This document shows positions 8,909-16,103 of a stretch of DNA of 64,000 bases, one piece after another; position 1 is the first letter of the stretch; each line of letters starts with the position of its first letter. The notes beneath the pieces are model-generated. The model saw nothing but the letters and a program-made list of their open reading frames with translations. It did not search any database and was not told where the DNA came from. The position numbers and the translations under genes are program-made. This stretch comes from JAWKJY01 sp041393535 (GTDB lineage Bacteria; Actinomycetota; Thermoleophilia; Gaiellales; Gaiellaceae), in NCBI GenBank assembly GCA_041393535.1, contig JAWKJY010000016.1, forward strand, positions 1 to 64,000, in the 5' to 3' direction.

Positions 8909-8937
8909 TTGCAGAACCGCCTACAATCGAGGCGACC
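8909..8937 (+). promoter_or_regulatory. Promoter for the Lsr2-like gene
   Basis: TTGCAG (8909-8914), exactly 17 nt, then TACAAT (8932-8937). Transcription would start near 8944, leaving an 80-nt leader that carries the GGAGGA ribosome site at 9011-9016. Confidence 0.5.
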
Positions 8938-9022
8938 GTCGGGCATCCCGTCCGGCGACTGTCACGCGAGCCGCGCGATCCCGGTGTCTCGTCGTGGCGA
9001 CGAGCATCCAGGAGGAATCCCG

Positions 9023-9221
9023 ATGGCCCGCAAGACCGTGTTCGTGTCCGACCTGTCCGGCAAGGAGATCGCCGAGGGCGGGCGCGAAGATCCGGATCAC
9101 GTTCGAGGACGCGCGCCGCGGGATCTACGAGATCGACGCGACCGCGGACGAGGCCGAGGATCTGGCCAAGAAGGGCGTCAAGGTCGCCCGCCGCGGCCGC
9201 AAGCCGAAGGGCGCCGAGTAG
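9023..9221 (+). CDS. Minimal Lsr2-like nucleoid protein, one-base frameshift
   Basis: ATG 9023 follows GGAGGA at a good distance. Reading through one extra G near 9085 gives about 65 residues. The first half, KTVFVSDLSGKEI...KIRITFEDARRGIYEID, follows the N-terminal dimerisation domain of Lsr2. The tail ends RRGRKPKG, close to the RGR AT-hook-like core Lsr2 uses to grip AT-rich DNA. Classical Lsr2 is about 110 residues with a separate DNA-binding domain; here the linker and most of that domain are gone. It probably bridges or coats DNA of the element. The assignment rests on motif resemblance and should be tested by profile search. Confidence 0.55.
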
Positions 9222-9234
9222 GGCGGGCGCCCAG

Positions 9235-9537
9235 GTGGTCGAGTACACGCTTCACCTCGAGACCGAGGCGTCGGTCGGCGACGCTGGGCTCGATCGTGTC
9301 GCCGAGATCGTCTATTCCTCGCCGGGTCGGCTGCTCGGTCCCTCTATCTCGCTCTCCGAGATCTCGGGTGAGGTCGGCCGGCTCGGCGTCACCTGCCAGG
9401 TGGAGGCTCCCACGCTCAACGAGGCGCTGGAGGTCGGGCTCGTGGCGTTTCGCGCGGCGATCAGGGAGGCGGACGTTGACGCAGCCGTGGAGCGGGTCAT
9501 GGTGAACCTGGGAGGCCCGGACGACTGGCTGCGCTAG
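9235..9537 (+). CDS. Small acidic protein, unknown function
   Basis: This 100-residue product starts at GTG 9235, 13 nt after the Lsr2-like gene, so the two are probably co-transcribed. It alternates strands and helices (VEYTLHLETEA, LDRVAEIVYSS, VTCQVEAPTLNEALEVGLVAF), which suggests a small alpha-beta sandwich. It is acidic and ends GGPDDWLR. No family is recognised. Confidence 0.55.
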   Translation: MVEYTLHLETEASVGDAGLDRVAEIVYSSPGRLLGPSISLSEISGEVGRLGVTCQVEAPTLNEALEVGLVAFRAAIREADVDAAVERVMVNLGGPDDWLR

Positions 9538-9547
9538 AGCGGGACCA

Positions 9548-9584
9548 AAGCATTTGATGCAAATAAGCATAGTGATGCTATAGT
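9548..9584 (+). promoter_or_regulatory. Primase promoter with two tandem dyads
   Basis: TTGATG (9554-9559), 19 nt and TATAGT (9579-9584) form a promoter in an AT-rich pocket. Two dyads, GCAT-TTG-ATGC and GCAT-AGTG-ATGC, begin 17 bp apart and lie over the -35 box and the spacer. Confidence 0.55.
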
Positions 9585-9617
9585 GGCGGCTCTGTTCGGC
9601 GACTGCGGAGGCGCCCG

Positions 9618-10985
9618 ATGCACGACCGCTCACGCTCGCTTCTCGCCCTCTACACCGACGAGGTGCTCCCGGCGCTCGCCGGTCAGCTCGATCGAGCCTT
9701 CCCGGAGTTCGGGTGGCGCCGCGATCGCGACGGCTGGGTCGCCACCAACGACGAGCTGACGCATCGCCTGCTCGGCGTCCGCGCAGATCGTGTGGTGGCC
9801 CATGGCGAGGCGCCGGCCGGCTTTCTCGTGCACGGAGCCGGTCCAACGCTATGGACTGCCTACGTCAACGGCGGCGAGCCGCCACGCGGCGCAGCCTTCG
9901 TCGACGCCGTGCGGACGCTCGCCGAGCGGGCCGGGCTGGCCCCGAATCTCCTCGAGGAGCCCCGTCCCGTCGATCGGCGCGCCGACCTGCTCCACGACTT
10001 CTTCGTGCTGGGCCGGCGCGAGCTCATGAGCGACCGCGGCGCGGCCGCGCGCGCCTACCTGGTCGAGCAACGCGGCTTCCCCGAGCACGCCCTGGACGAG
10101 TCGAGCCTCGGGCTCGTGCCTGCGGCCGAGCGTGCCGGCGAAGCGCTTCGGCGTCTCGGGTACTCCCGCGAGGAGATCGACGGCGCGGCGGTGCTGGCGG
10201 ATAGCCGCTGGCCTGGCCGGATCGTCGGCGCGTGGCGAGACGACCGCGCGCGGGTGCGGACGCTCTGGGCACGCACCCTCGATCCCGCCGCGAACGGCGA
10301 TGGGAAGTACCTGTACCTGCGAGGCGCATCTCGCGCGGGGCTGCTTCCGTACGGTGCCTCCTCGGCGATTGCCGGCCCAGGCGCTGATCGCTCGACCCTC
10401 GTCCTCGTCGAAGGGGTGATGGACGTGCACCAGCTCCGGGCGCGGGGGTTCGAGAACGCCGCGGCCCTCGGAGGGACGAGCATCCGGCCGGCCACGTTCG
10501 AGCTCCTCGCGCGGCGCGGTGTCGAGCGCGTGATCCTCGCGCTCGACAACGACCAGGCCGGACGCGAAGCAACGGCGCGCGTCGTCGAGGCCGCCGGCCG
10601 GGCCGCGGATGCGCCGGCCATCCTCGTGCTCGACCCGGCACAGCTCGGCCGGCACAAGGATCCGGACGCGCTCGTCCGAAGCGAGGGCATCGCCGCATTC
10701 CGGTCGCTCCTCGGAGAGGCAACCTGCGGGATCACCTGGCGGGCGCTCGAGCATGTGCTTGAGCTCGGCGACGGTCCCTCAGCTCGGCGAGAAGCGCTCG
10801 CGCGGGCCGGGCGGTGGCTCGGTCGGCTCCCGGCGCGCCTCTCGCTCGAGCAAGAAGACGCGGTGCACGCGATTGCCGAGACGTGCGGCTACTCGCCGGA
10901 GGCCGTGGGTCGGGCGTTTCGCGCCCGGTTCTGGCGGGCCTCGGATCGCGACCAGGCTCGAGATCTCGGCCCCATCGAGCGATGA
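9618..10985 (+). CDS. Primase-like Toprim protein without zinc-finger cysteines
   Basis: The 455-residue protein has a DnaG-type Toprim core: LVLVEGVMDVHQL carries the catalytic Glu, VILALDNDQAGREAT the DxD pair and HKDPDALV a later DnaG signature. An N-terminal region of about residues 45-115 matches the spacing of the DnaG zinc-binding domain and ends FVDAVRTLAERAGL like the classical ...EAVERLAERAGI, yet contains no Cys at all. Residues 120-230 correspond to the RNA-polymerase domain. It probably primes replication of the mobile element. The stop overlaps the next gene as ATGA. Host DnaG is about 600 residues, so this is not the housekeeping copy. Confidence 0.75.
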   Translation: MHDRSRSLLALYTDEVLPALAGQLDRAFPEFGWRRDRDGWVATNDELTHRLLGVRADRVVAHGEAPAGFLVHGAGPTLWTAYVNGGEPPRGAAFVDAVRTLAERAGLAPNLLEEPRPVDRRADLLHDFFVLGRRELMSDRGAAARAYLVEQRGFPEHALDESSLGLVPAAERAGEALRRLGYSREEIDGAAVLADSRWPGRIVGAWRDDRARVRTLWARTLDPAANGDGKYLYLRGASRAGLLPYGASSAIAGPGADRSTLVLVEGVMDVHQLRARGFENAAALGGTSIRPATFELLARRGVERVILALDNDQAGREATARVVEAAGRAADAPAILVLDPAQLGRHKDPDALVRSEGIAAFRSLLGEATCGITWRALEHVLELGDGPSARREALARAGRWLGRLPARLSLEQEDAVHAIAETCGYSPEAVGRAFRARFWRASDRDQARDLGPIER

Positions 10986-11218
10986 GCGCCGGACCACCCC
11001 AAGACGGCCGTTCTGTCCCGCGTCTCGCGCTTCGCCCGGAACAGGCGGCCGAGGCGCTCGGCGTGTCCAGGTCGTTCTTCTTCGAGAGCATCCTTCCGGA
11101 GTTGCGCGTGGTCCGCTGCGGCCGCCTCCGGCTCGTGCCCGTTAGATCGCTCGAGGACTGGCTAGAGCGGAACGCCGCTCGCGCGCTCGATCCCCGCCGT
11201 CGGAGCTCGGATCGGTAG
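10982..11218 (+). CDS. Excisionase-like winged-helix protein
   Basis: The 78-residue product contains RPEQAAEALGVSRSFFFESI followed by RLRLVPVRSLEDWLE, the helix-turn-helix plus wing of the excisionase/MerR-type HTH_17 family. It starts at ATG 10982, overlapping the primase stop. In integrative elements such proteins direct excision or regulate the integrase. The integrase gene is on the opposite strand and convergent with it. Confidence 0.65.
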   Translation: MSAGPPQDGRSVPRLALRPEQAAEALGVSRSFFFESILPELRVVRCGRLRLVPVRSLEDWLERNAARALDPRRRSSDR

Positions 11219-11224
11219 CCGCCA

Positions 11225-12046
11225 TCACGCCTCCGGTCCGCGAGCGGCGTAGAAACCGCCGAGCGGCTCGACGTCGTCGATGCGGAACTGCCGGCCGCCC
11301 GGCGGAGCAATGTAGTCGAGGTAGGTGGTGCCACCGTCCGTCCACGTGTGCGTGACGACGGCGTTGCGAGGAATCCCGTCCGGCTTCGGCCGGGCCGGCA
11401 CGCCAGGGATCTGCTGCGCGCCGGCCGACTCGTAGTACCAGCCAGCGGGCCCCTTGGAGACGAGCACGTAGGGCGCGCGCTCGCGCGCCCAGGCGAGCGC
11501 GTCTTCTTCGTTCGCCAGCAGCGCAAGCTCGACCGTCGCGGTGAGGCCTTTCGCGTCCGTTGTCTGCCAGCGGCACTGACACCCTGCCGCTGGCAACGCG
11601 CTTCTCGGCGTCGTCTCCGCGAAGTACACGCGGCCCCCATAGCCCGCGATGCGAGCAGCTGGCGGAACGTCGACCACCATCGGCCAGTCGAGCACGTCCT
11701 CGTCGTCGCCCTCGTCCGTCTGCGAGGCGTCGCTGTGCAGATCGGGCGCGGCCGAGACCCAGACCACGCTCTCGTGCTCGACGGGCGCGAAGACACGGAC
11801 GGGCATGCCCGCCAGCACGACGACATGTGAACGCGCGACCTCGTGCTCGACGCGGTAGATCACCTCGGGGGCCCGCCGTCGACCCCAGCGAACCGCCGAG
11901 CCCGCCTCGGAAAACGCTGGCGCGGGCACGGAGCGACTCGGGGCGGGCTGCCAATGGCCTCGGATTACGCCCGGGCCGGGCCCGGTGGCGAGGTCTGGCT
12001 CGATGATCGCCAGCCCGCCGAAGTCAGCCCGTTGCTCGGCGGTCAT
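11225..12046 (-). CDS. Unknown protein co-transcribed with integrase
   Basis: This 273-residue protein starts at ATG 12046, overlapping the integrase stop as ATGA. No signal peptide or membrane helix is seen. The middle (VIYRVEHEVARSHVVVLAG, VRVFAPVEHESVVWVSAAP) looks beta-rich. An acidic stretch with DEGDDEDVLD follows. The C-terminal part contains an ANEEDALAWARERAPYVLV helix and an aromatic-rich domain ending GGFYAARG. I recognise no family. Its fixed position behind an integrase suggests a function of the element rather than the host. Confidence 0.6.
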   Translation of the reverse strand: MTAEQRADFGGLAIIEPDLATGPGPGVIRGHWQPAPSRSVPAPAFSEAGSAVRWGRRRAPEVIYRVEHEVARSHVVVLAGMPVRVFAPVEHESVVWVSAAPDLHSDASQTDEGDDEDVLDWPMVVDVPPAARIAGYGGRVYFAETTPRSALPAAGCQCRWQTTDAKGLTATVELALLANEEDALAWARERAPYVLVSKGPAGWYYESAGAQQIPGVPARPKPDGIPRNAVVTHTWTDGGTTYLDYIAPPGGRQFRIDDVEPLGGFYAARGPEA

Positions 12047-13219
12047 GGCCCGTCCGTCCGCGTCCCAGCCGAGCGGTCGAGGAATGCGTCGAGCAACGCC
12101 GCCGCCTGACCCTCGTTGCCGGGCATGAGGTGGCCGTACCGGTCGTAGGTGATCGTCACGGACGAGTGGCCCATGTAGGTCGACAGGGCCTTCGCGTTGA
12201 CGCCGGCAGCGATCATCAGGCTCGCGTAGGTGTGGCGCGCCTCGTGGAGGCCGATCGACGGGAGGCCTGCCGCCGCCCAGGCGTTCTTGGCCCTGAGGTT
12301 CACGCTGCTCGGCTCGAAGGGCCGGGTTTCGCTCCTCCCGAACACGAGCCCGTCGTCGCGGCCTGACAGGTCGCGATGCTCGACGAGGCTCGCGTGCAGC
12401 ACCGATGGGACGGGAACGTCCGCAGGCCGGCACGGGACTTCGGGGCGATCTCGCCCTCTCGTGGATCCCAGGGCGACGGACGCGCACGATGCCGGCGTCG
12501 AGGTCGACGTCCGACCAGCGGAGGGCTCGCAGCTCCCCGAGGCGGAGGCCGGCGTAGAAGGCCGTCGCCCAGATTGCCCGGTCACGCTCGGGGATCGCCG
12601 AGAGGAGGAGACGCGCCTCAGCGGGGTCGGCGACCCGCTCACGGCGTCCGCGAACCGCGGGGACCTCGAGGCCGCTCGTCGGGTTCGACGGAGCGTCGCC
12701 TCGGGTGACTGCGCGGCGGAAGATCGCGCGCAGCGGGATCAGCGTGTTGCGGATGGTCGAGGCGGAGTGACCGTCCTGGAGCATCCGGTCGACCAAAGCC
12801 TGGATCGCGGGTCGATCGAGCTCGGTCAGTGAGAGCGCCCCGAGGTCGGGCAGTACGCGCAGCCGGAGGGCCTGCTCGTAGCCGCGGACGACGCTCGGCT
12901 TGTACACGTCGCCGGAGCGGTTCCTCACCGAGCCCGCCCGGGCGCCGTCGAGCCACGCTTCCGCGTACTCGTCGAGGGTCGGGCCCGCTGCTGCCCGCAG
13001 CTTGCCGGCCCGGAGCGCGACCATCGCGTCCTGCCGCCACGACCGGGCCGCGGCGAGCGTCGGGAACGTGCGACGGATCCGCTTCTCGTCGCGGGCGCTC
13101 CAGACGTTGGCCTGATAGGTCGGCGAGCAGTTGCACCGCTCGCCCCGGCGCGATGCGCAGGATCGGGCATGCCGGACGTCGATCCCGTGGAGGGCGGACA
13201 CCCCCGGAGGGTACTCCAC
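12043..13219 (-). CDS. Tyrosine site-specific integrase, two one-base frameshifts
   Basis: The N-terminal half carries an arm-type DNA-binding segment, a SAM-like core-binding domain (PTLDEYAEAWLDG...ASTIRNTLIPLRAIFRRAV) and the first catalytic Arg in YAGLRLGELRALRW. The C-terminal half continues in another frame with HEARHTYASLM (His-x-x-Arg) and GHSSVTITYDRYGH (the nucleophilic Tyr). Both breaks lie between about 12420 and 12480, and each is repaired by adding one base. GTG 13219 is the likely start; an in-frame GTG a few codons later is possible. It lies downstream of the 3' end of tRNA-Ser(CGA), the classical position for an integrase that uses the tRNA as its target. Confidence 0.75.
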
Positions 13220-13230
13220 CGTGAGCCGAG

Positions 13231-13291
13231 TGCGCGACAGTTTGCGCGACAGTCGCCACCCGCAGAAGTGGATTTCCACGGACTTCTGCGG
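13231..13291. repeat. Integrase attachment-region repeats (candidate att arm sites)
   Basis: Two direct copies of TGCGCGACAGT occur at 13231-13241 and 13243-13253. Next to them is a nested inverted repeat with arms CCGCAGAAGT (13260-13269) and ACTTCTGCGG (13282-13291), around an inner GTGGA/TCCAC dyad. Their position between integrase and tRNA fits arm-type binding sites. Confidence 0.45.
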
Positions 13292-13326
13292 ACTAGACCG
13301 GCCGTGCCGAAGAGGTGCCTGAAACG

Positions 13327-13356
13327 CCGGAAACCCGCTCCTGGAGCGGGTTACCG
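13327..13356 (-). terminator. Hairpin after tRNA-Ser(CGA)
   Basis: Arms AACCCGCTCC (13332-13341) and GGAGCGGGTT (13343-13352) pair perfectly and extend with outer CCGG pairs. On the minus strand the stem ends in TTT, 10 nt beyond the tRNA 3' end. Confidence 0.5.
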
Positions 13357-13365
13357 GCTGTGAGG

Positions 13366-13454
13366 CGGAGGGGGAGGGAATTGAACCCTCGAGGGACGGA
13401 ACCGCCCCTAACGGTTTTCGAGACCGCCGCATTCGACCGCTCTGCCACCCCTCC
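13366..13454 (-). tRNA. tRNA-Ser (anticodon CGA)
   Basis: The 89-nt gene folds with acceptor arms GGAGGGG and CCCCTCC, discriminator G, a T-arm GAGGG-TTCAATT-CCCTC, an anticodon loop CTCGAAA and a long variable arm, as expected for serine. The 3' CCA is not encoded (the genome reads CCT). Its 3' end faces the integrase gene. Confidence 0.9.
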
Positions 13455-13501
13455 GGGCGCGTCCTTCCCGGCCGTGTCGCTGGCCGGGGCGGGCGACGGA
13501 G

Positions 13502-13592
13502 CGGAGAAGGAGGGATTCGAACCCTCGAGGCAGGGAATCCCCCACCTAACGCCTTAGCAGGGCGCCGCCTTCAGCCACTCGGCCACTTCTCC
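13502..13592 (-). tRNA. tRNA-Ser (anticodon GCT)
   Basis: The 91-nt gene has acceptor arms GGAGAAG and CTTCTCC, discriminator G, T-loop TTCGAAT, an anticodon loop CTGCTAA and a long variable arm typical of serine tRNA. The 3' CCA is not encoded. It lies 47 nt upstream of tRNA-Ser(CGA) on the same strand and may share its transcript. Confidence 0.9.
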
Positions 13593-13603
13593 GTGCCCGG
13601 AGG

Positions 13604-13609
13604 ATCGTA
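13604..13609 (-). promoter_or_regulatory. -10 box upstream of the serine tRNAs
   Basis: TACGAT on the minus strand ends 11 nt before the mature 5' end of tRNA-Ser(GCT). No convincing -35 was seen. No such box precedes tRNA-Ser(CGA), which supports one shared transcript. Confidence 0.4.
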
Positions 13610-13657
13610 CCAGGGTGGCCCGCGCGGCTCGGCGGCTTCGAGGAGCCCGAACGCGCC

Positions 13658-13681
13658 GACGCCCGCTCGGGGGCGGGCGTC
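13658..13681 (-). terminator. Hairpin downstream of GroES-like gene
   Basis: GACGCCCGC (13658-13666) pairs with GCGGGCGTC (13673-13681). It lies about 110 nt past the GroES-like stop and ahead of the tRNA promoter, so it may insulate the two. There is no U-tract. Confidence 0.35.
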
Positions 13682-13790
13682 GCGCGTCGCTTGCCGGTCG
13701 GTTCGGGAGGAGAGAAGCCGGCCCTCCAGGAATCGGCAGCGCGGCGCCGGGCGGGCGTCCCTCGATCCAGTGATCGCGGCGGGGTCGCGA

Positions 13791-14087
13791 TCAGTCGTGG
13801 ATCTTCGCGATGACCTCGGCGCGGCGCATGACCCGCGCGACCACGCCGGCCAGGCGAACCTCGAAGCCGGCGCCGCGCGGGAAGAGCACCTTGTCGCCGG
13901 GGCCGATGCCGACGACCTCGGGGCCGACCGCCGTGACGATCCCGCTGCGGGACTGGGCCTCGGCGCTCGCCGGGATGATCAGCCCGTGGCGCGTCTCGGC
14001 CTCCTCGTCGACGGGCTCGATCACGACGTAGTCGTCGAGCGGCTCGAGCGAGATCCGGACGGGCCTGGTCTCCTCGATCGGATCCAT
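13791..14087 (-). CDS. GroES-like co-chaperonin
   Basis: The 98-residue product follows the Cpn10 fold: ISLEPLDDYVVIEPVDEEAET at the start, a mobile-loop segment HGLIIPASAEAQSRSGIV, then VTAVGPEVVGIGPGDKVLFPR and a C-terminal VIAKIHD resembling the usual ...ILAVVE end. No groEL lies beside it, so it may be an accessory copy or the partner of a distant GroEL. Position and length match GroES (95-100 residues). The ATG at 14087 is the only start that gives this length; 67 nt separate it from the divergent fabF-like gene. Confidence 0.8.
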   Translation of the reverse strand: MDPIEETRPVRISLEPLDDYVVIEPVDEEAETRHGLIIPASAEAQSRSGIVTAVGPEVVGIGPGDKVLFPRGAGFEVRLAGVVARVMRRAEVIAKIHD

Positions 14088-14154
14088 CGCCCCCGATCCT
14101 AGCGAGTCGTGCGAAAGGTGAAACCGGAGCGCCGTCTCGCGCGTCATACCTATC

Positions 14155-15384
14155 GTGCGCAGAGTCGTCGTCACCGGGGTCGGAGCCGTCACGCCCGTCG
14201 CGCCCACCATGGCCGGCACCTGGGAGGGGCTGGTCGCGGGACGCAGCGGGATCGACTGGATCCGCACCTTCGACCCGACCGGCTTCCCGGTGCGCGTCGC
14301 CGGGGAGGTCGACGGGTTCGACCCGGAGGGGCTGCTGCCCCCGCGGGAGCTCAAGCGGGTCGACCTGTTCATCCAGTACGCCCTCGCGTCGGCGCGAGAG
14401 GCCATCGGCGAGCTCGGCTTCGAGGGCTACGACCGGTCGCGCTGCGGCGTCGTGCTCGGCTCCTGCATCGGCGGCTTCCACGAGCTGATGCGCCAGCACG
14501 AGATCCTGATGGAGCGCGGGCACGAGCGCGTCTCGCCCTTCTTCCTGCCGAACGTGCTCGTCGACTCGGCGAGCGGGCAGGTCGCGATCCAGCTCGGCAT
14601 CACCGGCCCGAACTTCGCCGTGGTCTCCGCCTGCGCGACCGGCTCGCACGCGATCGCGGACGCCGCCGAGTTCATCCGCCGTGGTGAGGCCGACGCGATG
14701 CTCGCCGGCGGCACCGAGGCGTGCATCCACCCGCTGATCCTCGCCGGCTTCTGCGCGATGCGCGGGCTGGCCGAGGAGGAGGAGGACCCGCCGCACGCGA
14801 GCCGGCCCTTCGACGCCACACGGGCGGGGTTCGTCATGGCCGAGGGGGCGGGGATGGTGCTGCTCGAGGAGCTCGAGGCGGCGCGGGCGCGCGGCGCGAC
14901 CATCTACGCCGAGCTGCTGGGCTCGGGCAACTCGAACGACGCCCACCACATGGCGCAGCCCGAGCCCGAGGCCGCCGGGGTCGTCGCGATGATGCGCCAG
15001 GCGCTCGAGCGCGCCGGCGTCGCGCCCGAGCGGGTCGGCTACATCAACGCGCACGGCACGTCGACGCCGCTCGGCGACGCCGCCGAGACGAAGGCGATCC
15101 GCGACGTCTTCGGGAGCCACGCCTACGAGCTCGCGGTCTCGTCGACGAAGTCGATGACCGGCCACATGTTCGGCGGCGCCGCCGCGGTCGAGGCGATCGT
15201 CTGCTGCCTCGCGATCCACCACGGCGTCGTCCCGCCGACGATCAACTACCGCAACCCCGACCCGGACTGCGACCTCGACTACGTGCCGAACGAGGCGCGG
15301 CGGGTCGAGCTCGACGTCGCCCTCTCGAACTCGATGGGCCTCGGCGGCCACAACGGCTGCGTCCTCTTCGGACGCGTCGGCTGA
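14155..15384 (+). CDS. fabF: Beta-ketoacyl-ACP synthase II
   Basis: The 409-residue cytosolic enzyme condenses malonyl-ACP with an acyl-ACP during fatty acid elongation. The thiolase-fold catalytic triad is complete: Cys160 in VSACATGSHA, His in INAHGTSTPLGD and His in STKSMTGHMFGGA, with the conserved Lys just before the last motif. The C-terminal glycine-rich NSMGLGGHNG is intact. GTG 14155 directly precedes RRVVVTGVGAVTP, the normal FabF N-terminus. It stands alone instead of in a fab cluster, so a specialised KAS role (secondary lipid or polyketide) is possible. Confidence 0.9.
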   Translation: MRRVVVTGVGAVTPVAPTMAGTWEGLVAGRSGIDWIRTFDPTGFPVRVAGEVDGFDPEGLLPPRELKRVDLFIQYALASAREAIGELGFEGYDRSRCGVVLGSCIGGFHELMRQHEILMERGHERVSPFFLPNVLVDSASGQVAIQLGITGPNFAVVSACATGSHAIADAAEFIRRGEADAMLAGGTEACIHPLILAGFCAMRGLAEEEEDPPHASRPFDATRAGFVMAEGAGMVLLEELEAARARGATIYAELLGSGNSNDAHHMAQPEPEAAGVVAMMRQALERAGVAPERVGYINAHGTSTPLGDAAETKAIRDVFGSHAYELAVSSTKSMTGHMFGGAAAVEAIVCCLAIHHGVVPPTINYRNPDPDCDLDYVPNEARRVELDVALSNSMGLGGHNGCVLFGRVG

Positions 15385-16047
15385 TCAGCGCGCCGCCGCG
15401 GCCCGCTCGACCGCGGCCGCGTCGAGCGCCGCGACCCCCGGCAGCACGAGCGCGGCGAGCGCGAGCGCGTCGGGCGCGGGCGGGTAGTGCGCGTTCAGGA
15501 TCGCGATCACCGCCATCCCGGCGGCGTCGGCCGCGCGCAGGCCGTTCGACGAGTCCTCGACGGCGACGCACGCCGCCGGGTCGACGCCGAGCCGGCGCGC
15601 CGCCTCGAGGTACACGGCCGGGTCCGGCTTGCCGCGCGTCACCTCCTCCGAGGAGACCGTCGCCGCGAACCGCGGGGCGAGGTCGGCGAGGTCGAGCGCC
15701 AGATCGATCAGCGGCCGGTTCGAGGAGGACGCGAGCCCGAGCGGCCAGCGGGCGGCGAGCGCCTCGACGGCCGCGGCGGCGCCGGGCAGGAGCGGCAGCC
15801 GCTCGCGGTAGAGCGCCGAGAGGCGCCGCACGACCTCCCCGTCGATCGCGGCGGGCGCGTCCGGGACGGCCAGCTCCTCGTGCATGTAGCGCGACCACTC
15901 GAGCGAGCTCATCCCCATCATGTCCCGCTGCGCCCCCGCGTGCCAGCGGCCGCCGCGCTCGCGGACGAGCTGCTCGCGCGCGACGTCCCACAGCTGCTCG
16001 GAGTCGAGCAGCACGCCGTCCATGTCGAACACGACCGCGGCGACCAC
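15385..16047 (-). CDS. HAD hydrolase, beta-phosphoglucomutase-like
   Basis: This 220-residue protein contains all four HAD motifs: the nucleophile in FDMDGVLLDS, motif II in GLASSSNRP, the Lys in TRGKPDP and the acidic pair in VAVEDSSNGLRAA. An alpha-helical cap lies between motifs I and II, as in subfamily I beta-phosphoglucomutases and phosphoglycolate phosphatases. The substrate is not predictable. The GTG start follows a TACCCT box by 6 nt. Confidence 0.85.
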   Translation of the reverse strand: MVAAVVFDMDGVLLDSEQLWDVAREQLVRERGGRWHAGAQRDMMGMSSLEWSRYMHEELAVPDAPAAIDGEVVRRLSALYRERLPLLPGAAAAVEALAARWPLGLASSSNRPLIDLALDLADLAPRFAATVSSEEVTRGKPDPAVYLEAARRLGVDPAACVAVEDSSNGLRAADAAGMAVIAILNAHYPPAPDALALAALVLPGVAALDAAAVERAAAAR

Positions 16048-16053
16048 CGGCGC

Positions 16054-16059
16054 AGGGTA
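16054..16059 (-). promoter_or_regulatory. -10 box of leaderless promoter, HAD gene
   Basis: TACCCT on the minus strand ends 6 nt before GTG 16047. Confidence 0.45.
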
Positions 16060-16103
16060 GCGGCGCGACCCGGCCGCCGGGTAGCGTGCGCGGTCGAGGC
16101 GGC

